Positions 17,964-27,674 of a stretch of DNA of 64,000 nt are shown here, in pieces. The stretch covers positions 62,001 to 126,000 of the forward strand of contig NZ_LUTR01000004.1 of NCBI RefSeq assembly GCF_001597725.1, in the 5' to 3' direction. This DNA comes from Neptuniibacter marinus (lineage in GTDB: Bacteria; Pseudomonadota; Gammaproteobacteria; Pseudomonadales; Balneatricaceae). Position 1 is the stretch's first letter; each line of letters opens with the position of its first letter. The notes below the pieces were generated by a model. It ran no database searches. It had not been told where the DNA came from and saw only the letters and a list, made by a program, of their open reading frames with translations. The position numbers were made by a program, and so were the translations under genes.

Positions 17964-18602
17964 TTACGCGGTTACCCAGATAACCTCTGCATCTTCATCA
18001 CTGGTTGAAATTAACGCGTGCCCCATCTCACAGTCGTAATAGGCGGAATCACCAGTGAATAGCTCTAGTGGTTCGTAGAGCTCAGTATAAAGTAATAAAG
18101 AACCACTCAGGACAAATAGAAATTCTTCGCCGTCATGTCTGACCCAATCATTAAATTCGTCAAATGTTCTCGCTCTTACCGTTGTGCGGTATGGGATCAT
18201 TTTTTTTGTGCTTAATTGTGTTGACAGTAATTCGTGCTCATAGGTTGGAGTAGGGTGGGGCTGGCCTTCGCCGCCTCGTGTTATATCTCTGCGTCCACCG
18301 GTTCCTGCTCCCCGCTTGGGTTGTGAAAACAGCTGAGGAATATCTATGCCTAACCCTTTTACGAGTTTATTAACTGCGGTAAACGTGGGTGATATTTGCT
18401 CATTTTCAATCTTTGATAAAGTAGATCTTGCTAAGCCGGTGAGCTTGCTTGCCTCTTCTAGCGTTAGGTTCTGACTTAAGCGAATCTCTTTAACACGCTT
18501 TCCTAACATAAGAGGTTCAAGTGTTGCCTCTGTTTGAGCATTAGCACGTTGCAGGCCTAGTTTTTCTTTCTCTTCTTTTAGGAAAAATGGCTCATCAGAC
18601 AT
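17964..18602 (-). CDS. XRE-type HTH transcriptional regulator with cupin domain
   Basis: The helix-turn-helix domain (about residues 33-90) reads LGKRVKEIRLSQNLTLEEASKLTGLARSTLSKIENEQISPT, a classic XRE/SinR-type element. The C-terminal cupin_2 domain (about 130-210) includes DGEEFLFVLSGSLLLY and LFTGDSAYYD, likely the ligand-binding part. A Gly/Arg-rich linker joins the two. Regulators of this build commonly control amino-acid, polyamine or catabolic genes, but no target is visible next to it. Confidence 0.9.
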   Translation of the reverse strand: MSDEPFFLKEEKEKLGLQRANAQTEATLEPLMLGKRVKEIRLSQNLTLEEASKLTGLARSTLSKIENEQISPTFTAVNKLVKGLGIDIPQLFSQPKRGAGTGGRRDITRGGEGQPHPTPTYEHELLSTQLSTKKMIPYRTTVRARTFDEFNDWVRHDGEEFLFVLSGSLLLYTELYEPLELFTGDSAYYDCEMGHALISTSDEDAEVIWVTA

Positions 18603-18989
18603 TCATGCAACTCCAATTTACTTTCTATTTTCTTGCTAAGTGTATCAGATAGTTTAGCGCTAGTAGTTTATTGATAGAAGCTAAGTGCCATTACCATGGT
18701 GTAGCTTTTACTTGTTTGAATCCAGTAACTGTTTTTGGATTAACGCTACTCTCTAGCCCTATTTTACGGTGAGAAATTTCCGTGCATCGAAGATGCTTTA
18801 TGGACTAGTTATGATTTATCGTTCTTCAAAATGGGGCAACCTCTTCAATTTCAAAATAAGCTTGTTGTATACGCAGTAGCGTAGGGTTCTGATAAGTCCT
18901 ATCTCTGCATATAGTGCCCCACGCCGATAACTTATTCTGAATGCTTGTAGCAACAACTATCTCATGGCTATAAGCCCAGTATTAAATAC
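18603..18989. other. 387-base intergenic region
   Basis: No gene, repeat or terminator could be supported between the regulator gene and folE. The region should contain the regulator promoter on its left side. I see no clear operator. Confidence 0.4.
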
Positions 18990-19628
18990 TTAAGTTAAGA
19001 ATTCCGCCCGTGTGCGAGGATTTGATTTGAATATACCTCCTAATGCGGTTGTTTCTGTTTCAGAGTTTACATCCATTACGCCGCGCGATTTTACACAGTA
19101 GTGAGTTGCATTAATTGATACAGCCACATTATCTGTATCAAGTAATGTTTGTAGCGCGATTAATATCTGTTTAGTTAAGCGTTCTTGCACTTGAGGACGC
19201 TGGCTAAAAAAGCGTACAAGGCGATTAATTTTAGATAAACCTATAATTTTGTCTTTGGGTATATAAGCGACTTTTGCCGTGCCATCAATGGTCACGAAAT
19301 GGTGTTCGCATGAGCTTAATACGCTGATATTGCGAACCTTGACCATCTCTTCGAGGTCCATCTTATTTTCAATCATCGTGATCTTTGGGAAATTTTCGTA
19401 ATCTAAACCAGAAAAGATCTCATACACATACATTTTGGCAATGCGGTGCGGTGTTTCGAGTAAGCTATCGTCTTCTAAGTTCATACCCAGTGTGCTGACG
19501 ACGTCTGACATTAACCCCTTGATTTTCTCATAGCGTTGTTCTTGGTTCATACCATTATCAATGGTGGGTGTTTCTAACCCCTTTGCTATGAGCTGGTCTC
19601 GAACTGCAGAAGCTTCTGCTGAAATCAT
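18990..19628 (-). CDS. folE: GTP cyclohydrolase I (type IA)
   Basis: FolE converts GTP to 7,8-dihydroneopterin triphosphate, the first step of tetrahydrofolate and queuosine precursor synthesis. The protein shows [18 protein letters not shown], the zinc-binding [38 protein letters not shown] and the second Cys zinc ligand in [12 protein letters not shown]. This is a complete 212-residue enzyme that depends on zinc. It is transcribed away from the small gene at 20228, with which it may form an operon (gap about 110 bases). Confidence 0.95.
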   Translation of the reverse strand: MISAEASAVRDQLIAKGLETPTIDNGMNQEQRYEKIKGLMSDVVSTLGMNLEDDSLLETPHRIAKMYVYEIFSGLDYENFPKITMIENKMDLEEMVKVRNISVLSSCEHHFVTIDGTAKVAYIPKDKIIGLSKINRLVRFFSQRPQVQERLTKQILIALQTLLDTDNVAVSINATHYCVKSRGVMDVNSETETTALGGIFKSNPRTRAEFLT

Positions 19629-19739
19629 AGTGTTACCTTCAGTTGGTTAATACAGTAAATGCCCTACGCTATAACCAGATAATCAGATCACCGGATTTGA
19701 ATATAACGTCTTTATTACCACTAGTGACATTAGGTTTAA

Positions 19740-20228
19740 TTAAAATAGATCAGGGAAAGGGAAATCGTCACACATCATAAGAGGATGTTTAGTGACGTTG
19801 ATCGCGTGATCTAAATCTGAGCCTTCTCGCATTGCGTTTATGATAAGCGTTAGTACAAAAGTGATTGAGTAATATTCCACATGAGATGTTAAAAATGGCA
19901 GGCTAATATCATCATGGGCTTGCTTGCTCAAGCGAGCGGCTAATTGAGCTGCTTCACTGTCGTCGAAACCTTCGTCAATGTTATGAATAAGTTCATAGAT
20001 CTCATTAGGAAGGCTTTCATATAGATAGTTATCAATTTTTAGAATTATTTTTAGTAAAACGGCCTGTTCTTTTGGCTCGCTCAAAAAAGGCAGGCTTACT
20101 TTTTCATTTAAGCGTTCGGCAATTTTAATTGATTCTGATTTATTTAACAGTTGGCGTTGAGAACGCTTGGCGAAATAGGCCTTTACTAACGCGCTATATT
20201 GATCATCTTTAAGCGATATTTTAGCCAT
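19740..20228 (-). CDS. uncharacterised cytosolic protein with an internal duplication
   Basis: I do not recognise a family. The 162-residue product is helical and acidic and lacks a signal peptide. It appears to consist of two related halves. The first has AERLNEKVSLPFLSEP followed by VLLKIILKID; the second has AARLSKQAHDDISLPFLTSH followed by ITFVLTLIIN. It lies upstream of folE on the same strand and could be co-transcribed with it. Confidence 0.8.
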   Translation of the reverse strand: MAKISLKDDQYSALVKAYFAKRSQRQLLNKSESIKIAERLNEKVSLPFLSEPKEQAVLLKIILKIDNYLYESLPNEIYELIHNIDEGFDDSEAAQLAARLSKQAHDDISLPFLTSHVEYYSITFVLTLIINAMREGSDLDHAINVTKHPLMMCDDFPFPDLF

Positions 20229-20470
20229 TATAAATCCTTTAAATTACCCTGAGTCATAAAACATAACAATTTTAAGTCAGTTTTATGTCTGGGGATAGGG
20301 TAGATAAAGATTGTATGACAAATAGATTGCCTATTTAGTACGATCAGTGTCAGATCAACAAATGCTTACAATTGTAAATAAATCGATGAAACAAGTATTT
20401 AATCAATATATGATGCTAGAAAAATAAATATACCATGCAAGATAACTTGTTGTAGTCAGAGGGATTATTG

Positions 20471-21565
20471 ATGTTTTTCTCAGGAAAATTGAACCTTCAA
20501 TTAAAAGATTTGCAGAATGAAGTTGAGCAGCTGCGTAAAGAAAATCAAGATTTGATGTCTGAAAACCAGACGTTAACTCGTCGTTGTTATGAGCAAGAGA
20601 ATACTCATAGTAATCAAGATGATGGTAAACAAGCTATCTGCGCTGCTTGGGTTGAAGGGAATGGATTAATTACCCATGTTCGGGGCACAATTTCTGAATC
20701 AGGTGATCGTTTAGAAAATGAAAAGGCTAATCTGAATGGTTCTTTTCATATTTTTGATGAAACACGCACCGCTGTTGAAACAATTTTAGAGCGTGTTCAC
20801 GTTATCCAGCAACGAGCCCAAGATGGTAATTCCAATGTTCAAGGACTGCGTGTTGTTTCACAAGAGATTGAAACATTTGTTGGTGTGATTCGTGATATTT
20901 CGGATCAAACTAACCTGCTTGCCTTAAATGCTGCAATTGAGGCTGCACGTGCTGGTGAATCAGGCCGAGGGTTTGCGGTTGTTGCTGATGAGGTTCGAAA
21001 CCTTGCACGTAAGGCTAGTGAAGCCAGTAACGAGATCGCTAATTTAGTTGCTCAGATTAGTTCGCAAACAACAACCGCCTCTGAAGATATTGGACAAGTA
21101 GATATGCTTAGTAGTGAAGTTGTTGCTTCGGCAGAGCAAATCAAAGGTGGCGTTCGTGATGTAGTTCAGCTATCTGAGCGTATGTGCATTGTTATTGATC
21201 ATAGCGCTGCGGATTCTTTTATTGAAAGCGTCAAATTGGATCATGTTATTTGGAAGAACGATGTTTACAGAGGCATTGTTACAGGGAAATTAAATGATTT
21301 TTCGGCCTTAGCTGATCACACATCTTGTCGCTTAGGTAATTGGTATTACAATGGTATTGGCCGAGATAAATATAGCCAACTGCCTAGTTTTAATAGTCTT
21401 GATGCACCACATGAGCGTGTACATTCGTCGGGCCTTGCTGCGGTAGAAGCTGCGCGTTCCGGTGACATGAAATCGGCAGCATCGCATTTGGCCTTGATGG
21501 AAAGCGCAAGTTTAGAAGTTGCTACAGTACTTGATCGTTTGAATACGGAATTTAAAAACAGCTAA
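20471..21565 (+). CDS. cytosolic methyl-accepting chemotaxis protein with CZB zinc-binding domain
   Basis: No transmembrane segment is present, so this is a soluble chemoreceptor. A coiled coil opens the protein ([18 protein letters not shown]). The signalling tip follows (about 140-200), with [20 protein letters not shown] and [15 protein letters not shown]. The C-terminal CZB domain has the zinc ligands: His in [12 protein letters not shown], Cys in [13 protein letters not shown] and His in [11 protein letters not shown] receptors sense zinc or hypochlorous acid through this site. The ATG at 20471 has agaggga 6 bases upstream. The gene is monocistronic. Confidence 0.92.
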   Translation: MFFSGKLNLQLKDLQNEVEQLRKENQDLMSENQTLTRRCYEQENTHSNQDDGKQAICAAWVEGNGLITHVRGTISESGDRLENEKANLNGSFHIFDETRTAVETILERVHVIQQRAQDGNSNVQGLRVVSQEIETFVGVIRDISDQTNLLALNAAIEAARAGESGRGFAVVADEVRNLARKASEASNEIANLVAQISSQTTTASEDIGQVDMLSSEVVASAEQIKGGVRDVVQLSERMCIVIDHSAADSFIESVKLDHVIWKNDVYRGIVTGKLNDFSALADHTSCRLGNWYYNGIGRDKYSQLPSFNSLDAPHERVHSSGLAAVEAARSGDMKSAASHLALMESASLEVATVLDRLNTEFKNS

Positions 21566-21685
21566 TGCCCGTATTACCCGTTGAATAACGAGGGTTATGT
21601 GAAATTAAAGGCTAGGCGACTCGTAATGATCGCCTCGTGATTTATAGTAATTATTGCTCTCTTTTGTATGGGACTAATTGACTGA

Positions 21686-22267
21686 ATGTCCACTTCGCTT
21701 AATAGCTTAGCCGTATTTTGTGGATCAAAGTCTGGTTCTGATCCCATTTATATTGATCAAGCAAAAAAGCTTGGTGTCTATTTGGCTGAAAATGATATTC
21801 ATTTAGTATACGGCGGTGCTCGTTCAGGATTAATGGGGGCCATCGCTTCAAGTTGCTTATCCCAAGGTGGTAAGGTGACGGGGGTAATGCCGGTCTCTTT
21901 AGAAAAGAAAGAGTCTATACAGCCAGGTTTGACCGAGCTTATTGAAGTGGATTCGCTTCAAATACGCAAAAGTAAAATGCTCTCTCTGAGTGATGGGTTT
22001 ATTGCCTTACCGGGGGGGAGTGGAACTTTAGATGAAGTATTTGAAGTGATAACGCTATCCCAAATGGGGGTGCATAAAAAGCCTTCAGCCTTTTTAGATA
22101 TTAATGGCTTTTATACGCCATTAATTAACTTTCTTGTCAAAGCAGCAGATCAAGGTTTTATCCACCCTGACTATTTAGATATGCTGATAGTATCTTCTGA
22201 TATTCAGAATTTGATCCAACAGATGCAAACCTTTACTCACCCTCATACTCGGTTTAATCCATCTTAA
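21686..22267 (+). CDS. LOG family protein (nucleoside 5'-monophosphate phosphoribohydrolase)
   Basis: LOG enzymes cleave ribose 5-phosphate from cytokinin ribotides or AMP; bacterial copies are often called TIGR00730 proteins. The sequence has the Rossmann opening LAVFCGSKSG, VYGGARSGLMGAIA, and the signature LPGGSGTLDEVFEVITLSQ, with conserved Arg and Glu for phosphate and catalysis. The length (193) is typical. It stands between the chemoreceptor and the sox activator without obvious linkage to either. Confidence 0.92.
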   Translation: MSTSLNSLAVFCGSKSGSDPIYIDQAKKLGVYLAENDIHLVYGGARSGLMGAIASSCLSQGGKVTGVMPVSLEKKESIQPGLTELIEVDSLQIRKSKMLSLSDGFIALPGGSGTLDEVFEVITLSQMGVHKKPSAFLDINGFYTPLINFLVKAADQGFIHPDYLDMLIVSSDIQNLIQQMQTFTHPHTRFNPS

Positions 22268-22405
22268 TCGGATGAGTGTCGGTAAAGTATTTAGTAAAGA
22301 AAAATTGATTGGTCAATTGTATTTATTTATATCTCCTTCCACACTAATAACTGACGTTTTTGTCAGGCCGTTAAACCTGATCATTCAACTTGGCTACTTA
22401 TCCAT

Positions 22406-23770
22406 ATGAATAACTCCACACTGTCAGAGACAGAATTAGCTGCATTATTGGATGCATTTTCAGAGCCCGCTGCTGTTTTGTCGGGTGATTATATGATCAT
22501 TGCTGCGAATCAAGCCTACCGAGACCACTATGCGCAATTTGGTCAAGTTGCAGGCCTACATTGTTACCAAGTTTCACATGGTTATCAGCGGCCTTGTGAT
22601 CAGGAAGGGGAGTCTTGTCCTTTACAGCGCTGTAAACAAACGGGGTTACGCCAAAGAGATTTACATTTACATAATACAAATCATGGTCAGGAGCATGTAG
22701 ATGTAGAACTATTACCAATCCCTGTAGGGGAAAAGGACCCCCATTATTTTCTTGAGGTTATGCATTTGGTCAAAGTAGCCAATGCAAAACCAGAAGGTGA
22801 AGGGTTGGTGGGTAGTTCCAAGGCTTTTAACGAAATGGTCTCTCTTATTCAACGGGCAGCCCCGAGCATGATTACTGTTTTGCTGTTAGGAGAATCAGGA
22901 ACAGGCAAAGAGCTCGTAGCTAAAGCGCTGCATTCTGCGAGTAAGCGTTCGCAAAAGCCTTTTGTGACGGTTGAGTGCTCCGGGTTAAGTGAGAATCTTT
23001 TTGAAAGTGAAATGTTCGGTCATGAGAAAGGAGCATTTACAGGTGCGGTTAATAAAAAAGAGGGACTTGTAAGTGCTGCACGAGGAGGTACCTTATTTCT
23101 TGATGAAGTCGGTGATATACCCCTCTCTTTACAAGTTAAATTATTACGTTTGATCGAAACGGGTACTTATCGTGCTGTTGGTGGTGTGGAGCTAAAACAT
23201 GCAGATTTTAGGTTAGTCTGTGCAACTCATCAGAATTTAGCCGACAAGGTGGAGGCGGGGCTTTTCCGTCAAGATCTATATTATCGAATCAGTTCATTTC
23301 CCATTTCTCTTCCACCATTGAGAGAGCGCGTTGACGATATTCCTCTGCTGGTTGAAATTCTACTAAAACGACTTGTCGAAAATGAAGATATAGGTTCAGA
23401 GGCCAAAGAGCTAACTATTAGTAACGAAGCGATGGATCTTTTACAAGCGTATAGCTACCCAGGAAATATACGAGAGCTAAGAAATATTCTCGAACGGGCT
23501 ATGCTTTTATCTGATTATCAAGTGATTAGCCCCGAACACCTACCGAAGCATATAAAGCCTCTTCTCCCAAATAGCGCCTTATTAGATCAGACAATAATAA
23601 AACCTCTTCCAGAGAATAGTGAGAATGGACACAAGTTGGTCCCTTTAGCTGACCTTGAAGCTATTTATTTAACTCAGATTAAGAAAAGTACCTCTTTAAA
23701 AAATAATGAGTTAGCTAGCCAGTTAGGTATTAGCGAGAGAACGCTCTATAGAAAGCTGCGGGGACTTTAA
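22406..23770 (+). CDS. sigma-54-dependent activator with Cys-rich PAS domain, candidate sox regulator
   Basis: This enhancer-binding protein has three parts. A PAS sensor (about 10-115) carries a Cys cluster: [12 protein letters not shown], then GESCPLQRC, which could hold a metal, an Fe-S cluster or a redox-active thiol. The AAA+ domain (about 130-360) has the Walker A GESGTGKE, the sigma-54-contacting GAFTGA loop and LFLDEVGD. A Fis-type helix-turn-helix ends the protein ([19 protein letters not shown]). There is no receiver domain, so the PAS domain should sense the signal itself. It is followed by soxC after 183 bases and is the obvious candidate activator. Confidence 0.9.
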   Translation: MNNSTLSETELAALLDAFSEPAAVLSGDYMIIAANQAYRDHYAQFGQVAGLHCYQVSHGYQRPCDQEGESCPLQRCKQTGLRQRDLHLHNTNHGQEHVDVELLPIPVGEKDPHYFLEVMHLVKVANAKPEGEGLVGSSKAFNEMVSLIQRAAPSMITVLLLGESGTGKELVAKALHSASKRSQKPFVTVECSGLSENLFESEMFGHEKGAFTGAVNKKEGLVSAARGGTLFLDEVGDIPLSLQVKLLRLIETGTYRAVGGVELKHADFRLVCATHQNLADKVEAGLFRQDLYYRISSFPISLPPLRERVDDIPLLVEILLKRLVENEDIGSEAKELTISNEAMDLLQAYSYPGNIRELRNILERAMLLSDYQVISPEHLPKHIKPLLPNSALLDQTIIKPLPENSENGHKLVPLADLEAIYLTQIKKSTSLKNNELASQLGISERTLYRKLRGL

Positions 23771-23857
23771 GCATATTCTATGGCTATGGGTTAAAGAGCA
23801 TAGATGAATTTTTACACGGTTTTTTATATAAGCAATCTATATATTAGTTTTATACGA

Positions 23858-23873
23858 TGGTCGCATTCTTGTA
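23858..23873 (+). promoter_or_regulatory. candidate sigma-54 promoter of the sox cluster
   Basis: TGGTCGCATTCTTGTA matches the -24/-12 layout (TGG, then TTG in correct spacing) but has T instead of C at the -12 dinucleotide. It lies 80 bases before the soxC start and directly after a sigma-54 activator gene. A short inverted repeat (tctatg...catag, about 23777-23813) upstream could be an enhancer site. The match is imperfect. Confidence 0.35.
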
Positions 23874-23953
23874 TATTCGGCAATGACATATAGTTATACC
23901 CAAAGATAATATAAAAATAATAAGTGCTTTGAGTACGCCGCTTGGAGGCATCA

Positions 23954-25288
23954 ATGTCGAAGATCATCAAAGGGCCAAGTACGCGCGAATTAATGGAACA
24001 GATGGTTCAAGAATCAGAACATCTATCTATTAGTGATCGTCGAGACTTTCTACGAAAAGGGGTAGCCGCAGCGGCAGGAATAGCTGCAACAACATTTGCA
24101 GGGCGTTCCACTGCTGCAGAAATCAATAAAACAAACCTTCCTCCTAATGAACCTACTTGGGGAAAGCAGTTAGGTCACGGTGTCGTAGAACAGCCTTATG
24201 GTTCACCTTCCCAGTTTGAAAAACATGTTGTACGCCGTACAGTCCCTTGGTTAACAGCCGATTCTATCGCATCTATCTCAATGACCCCTCTACAAGACTT
24301 AAAAGGCATTATTACGCCTAATGGACTTGTTTTTGAACGTTATCATGGGGGTGTGCCTCAGGTTAATCCTGATGAACATCGTCTAATTATTCATGGTTTA
24401 GTTGAGCGGCCACTTATTTTTACCATGGAAGACCTTATGCGCTTTCCATCGGTTTCTGAAATTAAATTTATCGAATGCCCAGCGAACGGCGGCATGGAGT
24501 GGAAAGGGGCTCAAATGGAAGCCTTGCAGTTCACTCATGGGATGTTGAGTTGTTGCGAATGGACAGGCGTACCTTTGCGAGTATTGCTTGAAGAGGCCGG
24601 TGTTAAACCTGAAGGGAAGTGGATTTTAGCGGAAGGTGCCGATGGTGCACATATGAGCCGTTCAATACCATTAGAAAAAGCCTTGGATGATACGCTTGTT
24701 GTCTATGCACAAAATGGTGAAATGCTTCGTCCTGAACAGGGTTACCCTTTACGGTTGTTAAATCCGGGCTGGGAGGGGAATACCTCAATTAAATGGCTTC
24801 GCCGTTTAGAGGTGGGTGATAAGCCATGGTACCACCGCGAAGAAACCTCTAAATATACAGATCTAATGCCGGATGGTCGCGCACGCAAGTTTACCTTTGT
24901 TCAAGAAGCAAATTCCGTTATTACAACGCCTTGCCCAGAAAACCCATTAGTTAAACCTGGTTTTGTCGAGATAGAGGGGTTAGCTTGGTCGGGTAGAGGG
25001 AAGGTAAAACACGTAGATATCTCTTTTGATGGCGGTGTCAGTTGGGTGCCAGCAAATTTGAAAGGGCTTGTGTTGGATAAATCATTAACTCGCTTTAGTT
25101 TGGTGACTAAGTGGAACGGTCAGCCTTGGCTTCTTCAGTCTCGCTCTGTTGATGAAACAGGCTATGTCCAACCGACATTAGCGCAGTTACGTGAAGTTCG
25201 TGGTGGTAATTCGATCTACCACAAAAACTCTATTCACACATGGAAGGTTGCACCAACAGGGGAGATTACAAATGTTCAAATCACTTGA
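23954..25288 (+). CDS. soxC: sulfite (sulfane) dehydrogenase molybdenum subunit SoxC
   Basis: SoxC with SoxD forms the sulfur dehydrogenase that oxidises the sulfane sulfur on SoxY in a six-electron step. The protein has a Tat signal (SDRRDFLRKGVAAAAG), so it is exported folded with its molybdopterin cofactor. The sulfite-oxidase fold is shown by HRLIIHGLVERPL and the molybdenum-ligand Cys in FIECPANGGMEWKG. WTGVPLRVLLEE, YPLRLLNPGWEGNTSIKWLR and a C-terminal dimerisation domain complete it. The ATG at 23954 follows ttggagg. The end overlaps the soxD start by 17 bases. Confidence 0.95.
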   Translation: MSKIIKGPSTRELMEQMVQESEHLSISDRRDFLRKGVAAAAGIAATTFAGRSTAAEINKTNLPPNEPTWGKQLGHGVVEQPYGSPSQFEKHVVRRTVPWLTADSIASISMTPLQDLKGIITPNGLVFERYHGGVPQVNPDEHRLIIHGLVERPLIFTMEDLMRFPSVSEIKFIECPANGGMEWKGAQMEALQFTHGMLSCCEWTGVPLRVLLEEAGVKPEGKWILAEGADGAHMSRSIPLEKALDDTLVVYAQNGEMLRPEQGYPLRLLNPGWEGNTSIKWLRRLEVGDKPWYHREETSKYTDLMPDGRARKFTFVQEANSVITTPCPENPLVKPGFVEIEGLAWSGRGKVKHVDISFDGGVSWVPANLKGLVLDKSLTRFSLVTKWNGQPWLLQSRSVDETGYVQPTLAQLREVRGGNSIYHKNSIHTWKVAPTGEITNVQIT

Positions 25289-26321
25289 TATGACAAAGCC
25301 CCTGATAGTTCTAGGTTTAGGTTTAGGTTTAGGTTTAAGTTTGACGGTAACCGCTATGTTTACTCATGCCGCTCAATTTGGCATTGGTGAAACAGCAACG
25401 GCTGAGCAGATAGAGGGTTGGGATATTGACATCCGTCCTGACGGGAAAGGTTTGCCGGAAGGGAGTGGCACAGTCGAAGCGGGTGAGGTCTTATACGAGG
25501 AGCGTTGTGCTACTTGTCATGGTTTGTTTGGTGAAGGTGAGGGGCGCTGGCCCGTTCTTGCTGGAGGGCAGGGAACCCTTAAAGATGAACGTCCCACGAA
25601 AACGGTTGGTTCTTATTGGCCATATGCGTCTACACTATACGACTATATTCGACGTGCAATGCCATTTACTGCACCACGCTCCCTATCGGATCAGCAAGTT
25701 TATGATGTTACGGCTTATGTGCTTTATCTGAATGAGATCGTTGAAGAGGATTTTGTATTAACAAAAGACTCTTTAGCGAGCATTGAGATGCCTAACCAAG
25801 ATAACTTTTTTATAGATCCGCGTCCTGATGTGCAAAATAAGCGTTGTATGGAGAACTGTGCAGATCCTAAAAAGCTTATGATTACAGGGACTCTTAAGGG
25901 AATAACGCCTGTTGGCCACTTTGTTCAAGGTGCTGACGCACCCGCTGCATCCCATGACGCACAGATGGAGAAAGAGCAAGAGGAAGAGAAGCAACGTAAA
26001 GCTAGTATTACAGGCGAAGCGATTGCGGAGAAGCATGCTGTAGAAGCGGCCTCATTATCCGAATTAGCGTTGGCAGGGAAAACAACTTACGAAGGGGCTT
26101 GTAAGGTTTGTCATGGATCGGGTTTAACAGGTTCCCCCAAATTTGGTGATTCAGACGCTTGGTCTGCTCGTATTAAAAAAGGGATGCCAGTGCTGCTTGA
26201 CCATGCCGTTAATGGCTTTTCGGGTGATACTGGTGTGATGCCACCTAAAGGTGGGAGAGTCGATCTTAGTGATCAGCAGGTTGAACAAGCCGTTGCTTAC
26301 ATGGTTGAATCTAGCCAGTAA
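25272..26321 (+). CDS. soxD: diheme c-type cytochrome SoxD
   Basis: SoxD is the electron-accepting cytochrome subunit of the SoxCD dehydrogenase. Two heme-binding motifs are visible: CATCHG in the N-terminal half and CKVCHG near the C-terminus. A charged coiled linker lies between them (MEKEQEEEKQRK). A signal peptide with an LGLGLGLGL core precedes AQFGIG. I chose the ATG at 25272, preceded by ggggagat and within the soxC end; an upstream in-frame start at 25191 would bury the signal peptide. The signal core is encoded by a TAGGTT tandem repeat. Confidence 0.93.
   Translation: MFKSLDMTKPLIVLGLGLGLGLSLTVTAMFTHAAQFGIGETATAEQIEGWDIDIRPDGKGLPEGSGTVEAGEVLYEERCATCHGLFGEGEGRWPVLAGGQGTLKDERPTKTVGSYWPYASTLYDYIRRAMPFTAPRSLSDQQVYDVTAYVLYLNEIVEEDFVLTKDSLASIEMPNQDNFFIDPRPDVQNKRCMENCADPKKLMITGTLKGITPVGHFVQGADAPAASHDAQMEKEQEEEKQRKASITGEAIAEKHAVEAASLSELALAGKTTYEGACKVCHGSGLTGSPKFGDSDAWSARIKKGMPVLLDHAVNGFSGDTGVMPPKGGRVDLSDQQVEQAVAYMVESSQ
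25312..25335 (+). repeat. TAGGTT hexanucleotide tandem repeat in the soxD signal peptide
   Basis: Four perfect copies of taggtt are followed by a near copy (taagtt, 25336-25341). They encode the alternating Leu-Gly core of the SoxD signal peptide. Because the unit is six bases, gain or loss of copies would change the hydrophobic length without a frameshift. Confidence 0.85.
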
Positions 26322-26364
26322 GCCTCATTAATATATAAAACCTAGTAATTAACTAGATTTTATC

Positions 26365-26382
26365 GCCCACATGGGCATTTTA
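26365..26382 (+). terminator. weak hairpin between soxD and soxX
   Basis: A short GC stem (gccc / gggc with a 4-base loop) is followed by atttta. It may give partial termination or mRNA processing between soxCD and soxXYZA. Another small dyad (ctagt / actag) lies just upstream. Confidence 0.35.
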
Positions 26383-26428
26383 TAACAATAAAAATACTGT
26401 CGTTAGACAGAACTCCGGAGGAGAAATA

Positions 26429-26791
26429 ATGCGTAAGCTGAGCACCTCTCTCTGTGCGGCTGGTTTATTGGCTATGGTTACAGCAGGTTCTGCTATAGCT
26501 GATAACCATGATGATCAGATTGCATTGGGGAAAGCCGTTTATTTGGATAAGTCTCGGGGTAATTGCATCTCCTGTCATACCATCGCTGATCCAGATGCGA
26601 ATTTGGCAGGGAATCAAGGACCACCGACCCTTTCGATGAAAACTCGTTTTCCAGATAAACGTAAATTACGTGCCCAAATTTGGGATGCAAGTAAAAATAA
26701 TCCTCTGACAATTATGCCTCCAGTAGGGAAGCATTGGATTTTGTCAGAAGAAGAAATTGATGCTGTCGTAGAGTATATCTACCAGTTCTGA
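26429..26791 (+). CDS. soxX: monoheme c-type cytochrome SoxX
   Basis: SoxX pairs with SoxA to form the c-type cytochrome that attaches thiosulfate to the SoxY cysteine. A signal peptide (MRKLSTSLCAAGLLAMVTAGSAIA) is followed by one heme motif (CISCH) and a distal Met ligand in IMPPVGKH. The mature length, about 96 residues, is normal for the small SoxX type. A strong ribosome-binding site (ggagga) precedes the ATG at 26429. It is the first gene of the XYZA run. Confidence 0.93.
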   Translation: MRKLSTSLCAAGLLAMVTAGSAIADNHDDQIALGKAVYLDKSRGNCISCHTIADPDANLAGNQGPPTLSMKTRFPDKRKLRAQIWDASKNNPLTIMPPVGKHWILSEEEIDAVVEYIYQF

Positions 26792-26826
26792 TCTCCCAAA
26801 ATGGGTGAAGAAAGAGGAAATTTAGA

Positions 26827-27285
26827 ATGAGCATAAATCGTCGTTCAGTCATAAAAGCGATTGCTGCAAGTGGAGCTTTGGTGGGTGCTAGTGTATTGGT
26901 ACCACGTATTGCAATGGCAGCATGGACACAGAGTGCGTTTAAAGCAGAAGATCAAGAGACCGCCATGCAAGAGTTGCTTGGTGGCACAGCAGAAGAAAGT
27001 GCAGAGGTGACATTAAAAGCACCTGACATCGCAGAAAATGGTGCCGTTGTCCCAGTCACTGTTCGCTCTAGTTTAGCGAATGTTGAGTCAATGAGTGTTT
27101 TTGTTGAGCACAACCCAACTCCCCTTGTTGTTGAATTCATTATTCCAGCAGGCACCGATGCTGATGTATCTACACGTTTACGTATGGGCAAAACCTCTAA
27201 GGTAACCGCCGTTGTTAAAGCTGAAGGTAAGCTTTATAGCGCATCAAAAGAAGTAAAAGTTACTATCGGCGGTTGTGGCGGTTAA
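26827..27285 (+). CDS. soxY: sulfur carrier protein SoxY
   Basis: SoxY carries the pathway intermediates covalently on the Cys of its C-terminal swinging arm, seen here as the final GGCGG. The N-terminus has a Tat-type signal (NRRSVIKAIAASGALVGA). The body is an Ig-like fold with VPVTVRSSLANVESMSVFVEHNPTPLV. The length of 152 residues is typical. It is followed by its partner soxZ 30 bases downstream. Confidence 0.95.
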   Translation: MSINRRSVIKAIAASGALVGASVLVPRIAMAAWTQSAFKAEDQETAMQELLGGTAEESAEVTLKAPDIAENGAVVPVTVRSSLANVESMSVFVEHNPTPLVVEFIIPAGTDADVSTRLRMGKTSKVTAVVKAEGKLYSASKEVKVTIGGCGG

Positions 27286-27315
27286 TCCAGTTAAGCTAAT
27301 ACAGAGGTATGAATC

Positions 27316-27633
27316 ATGGCTAAGGGCATTTTAAGAGTTAAAGCGAAGGTTTCTGGTGGAAAAACTAAAGTTAAATTGATGGCTAAGCACATCATGGAAA
27401 GTGGCCAGCGCAAAGATAAAAAAACGGGCGAGTTAATTCCCGCAAGATTTTTGCAGGAGCTTAAGATAATGCATGCAGGCAAAGAGGTTTTTGTAGCGAA
27501 CCTTGGAACCGCAGTATCTAAAAACCCTTATTTCGCGTTTAACTTTGCAGGCGGGGCGTCGGGTGATGAACTGACCATGACCTGGATTGAAAACACAGGT
27601 GAGACGGCTACAGAAACTGCCAAAGTAAAATAA
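27316..27633 (+). CDS. soxZ: sulfur-carrier partner SoxZ
   Basis: SoxZ forms the SoxYZ heterodimer that presents the SoxY arm to the other Sox enzymes; it has no signal and is exported with SoxY. The 105-residue sequence shows the family pattern: VKLMAKHIMESGQRKDKKTG, then IPARFLQEL, and NPYFAFNFAGG, DELTMTWIENTGE. Nothing unusual was seen. Confidence 0.95.
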   Translation: MAKGILRVKAKVSGGKTKVKLMAKHIMESGQRKDKKTGELIPARFLQELKIMHAGKEVFVANLGTAVSKNPYFAFNFAGGASGDELTMTWIENTGETATETAKVK

Positions 27634-27674
27634 TTAGCAACTACCTGTTACTGGGTGGCGCTTTGGGGTGAATA

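Noticed and set aside
21614-21635. Hairpin aggcga/tcgcct after the CZB chemoreceptor gene
   Set aside because: The stem is short and lacks a T run, so I did not list it as a terminator.
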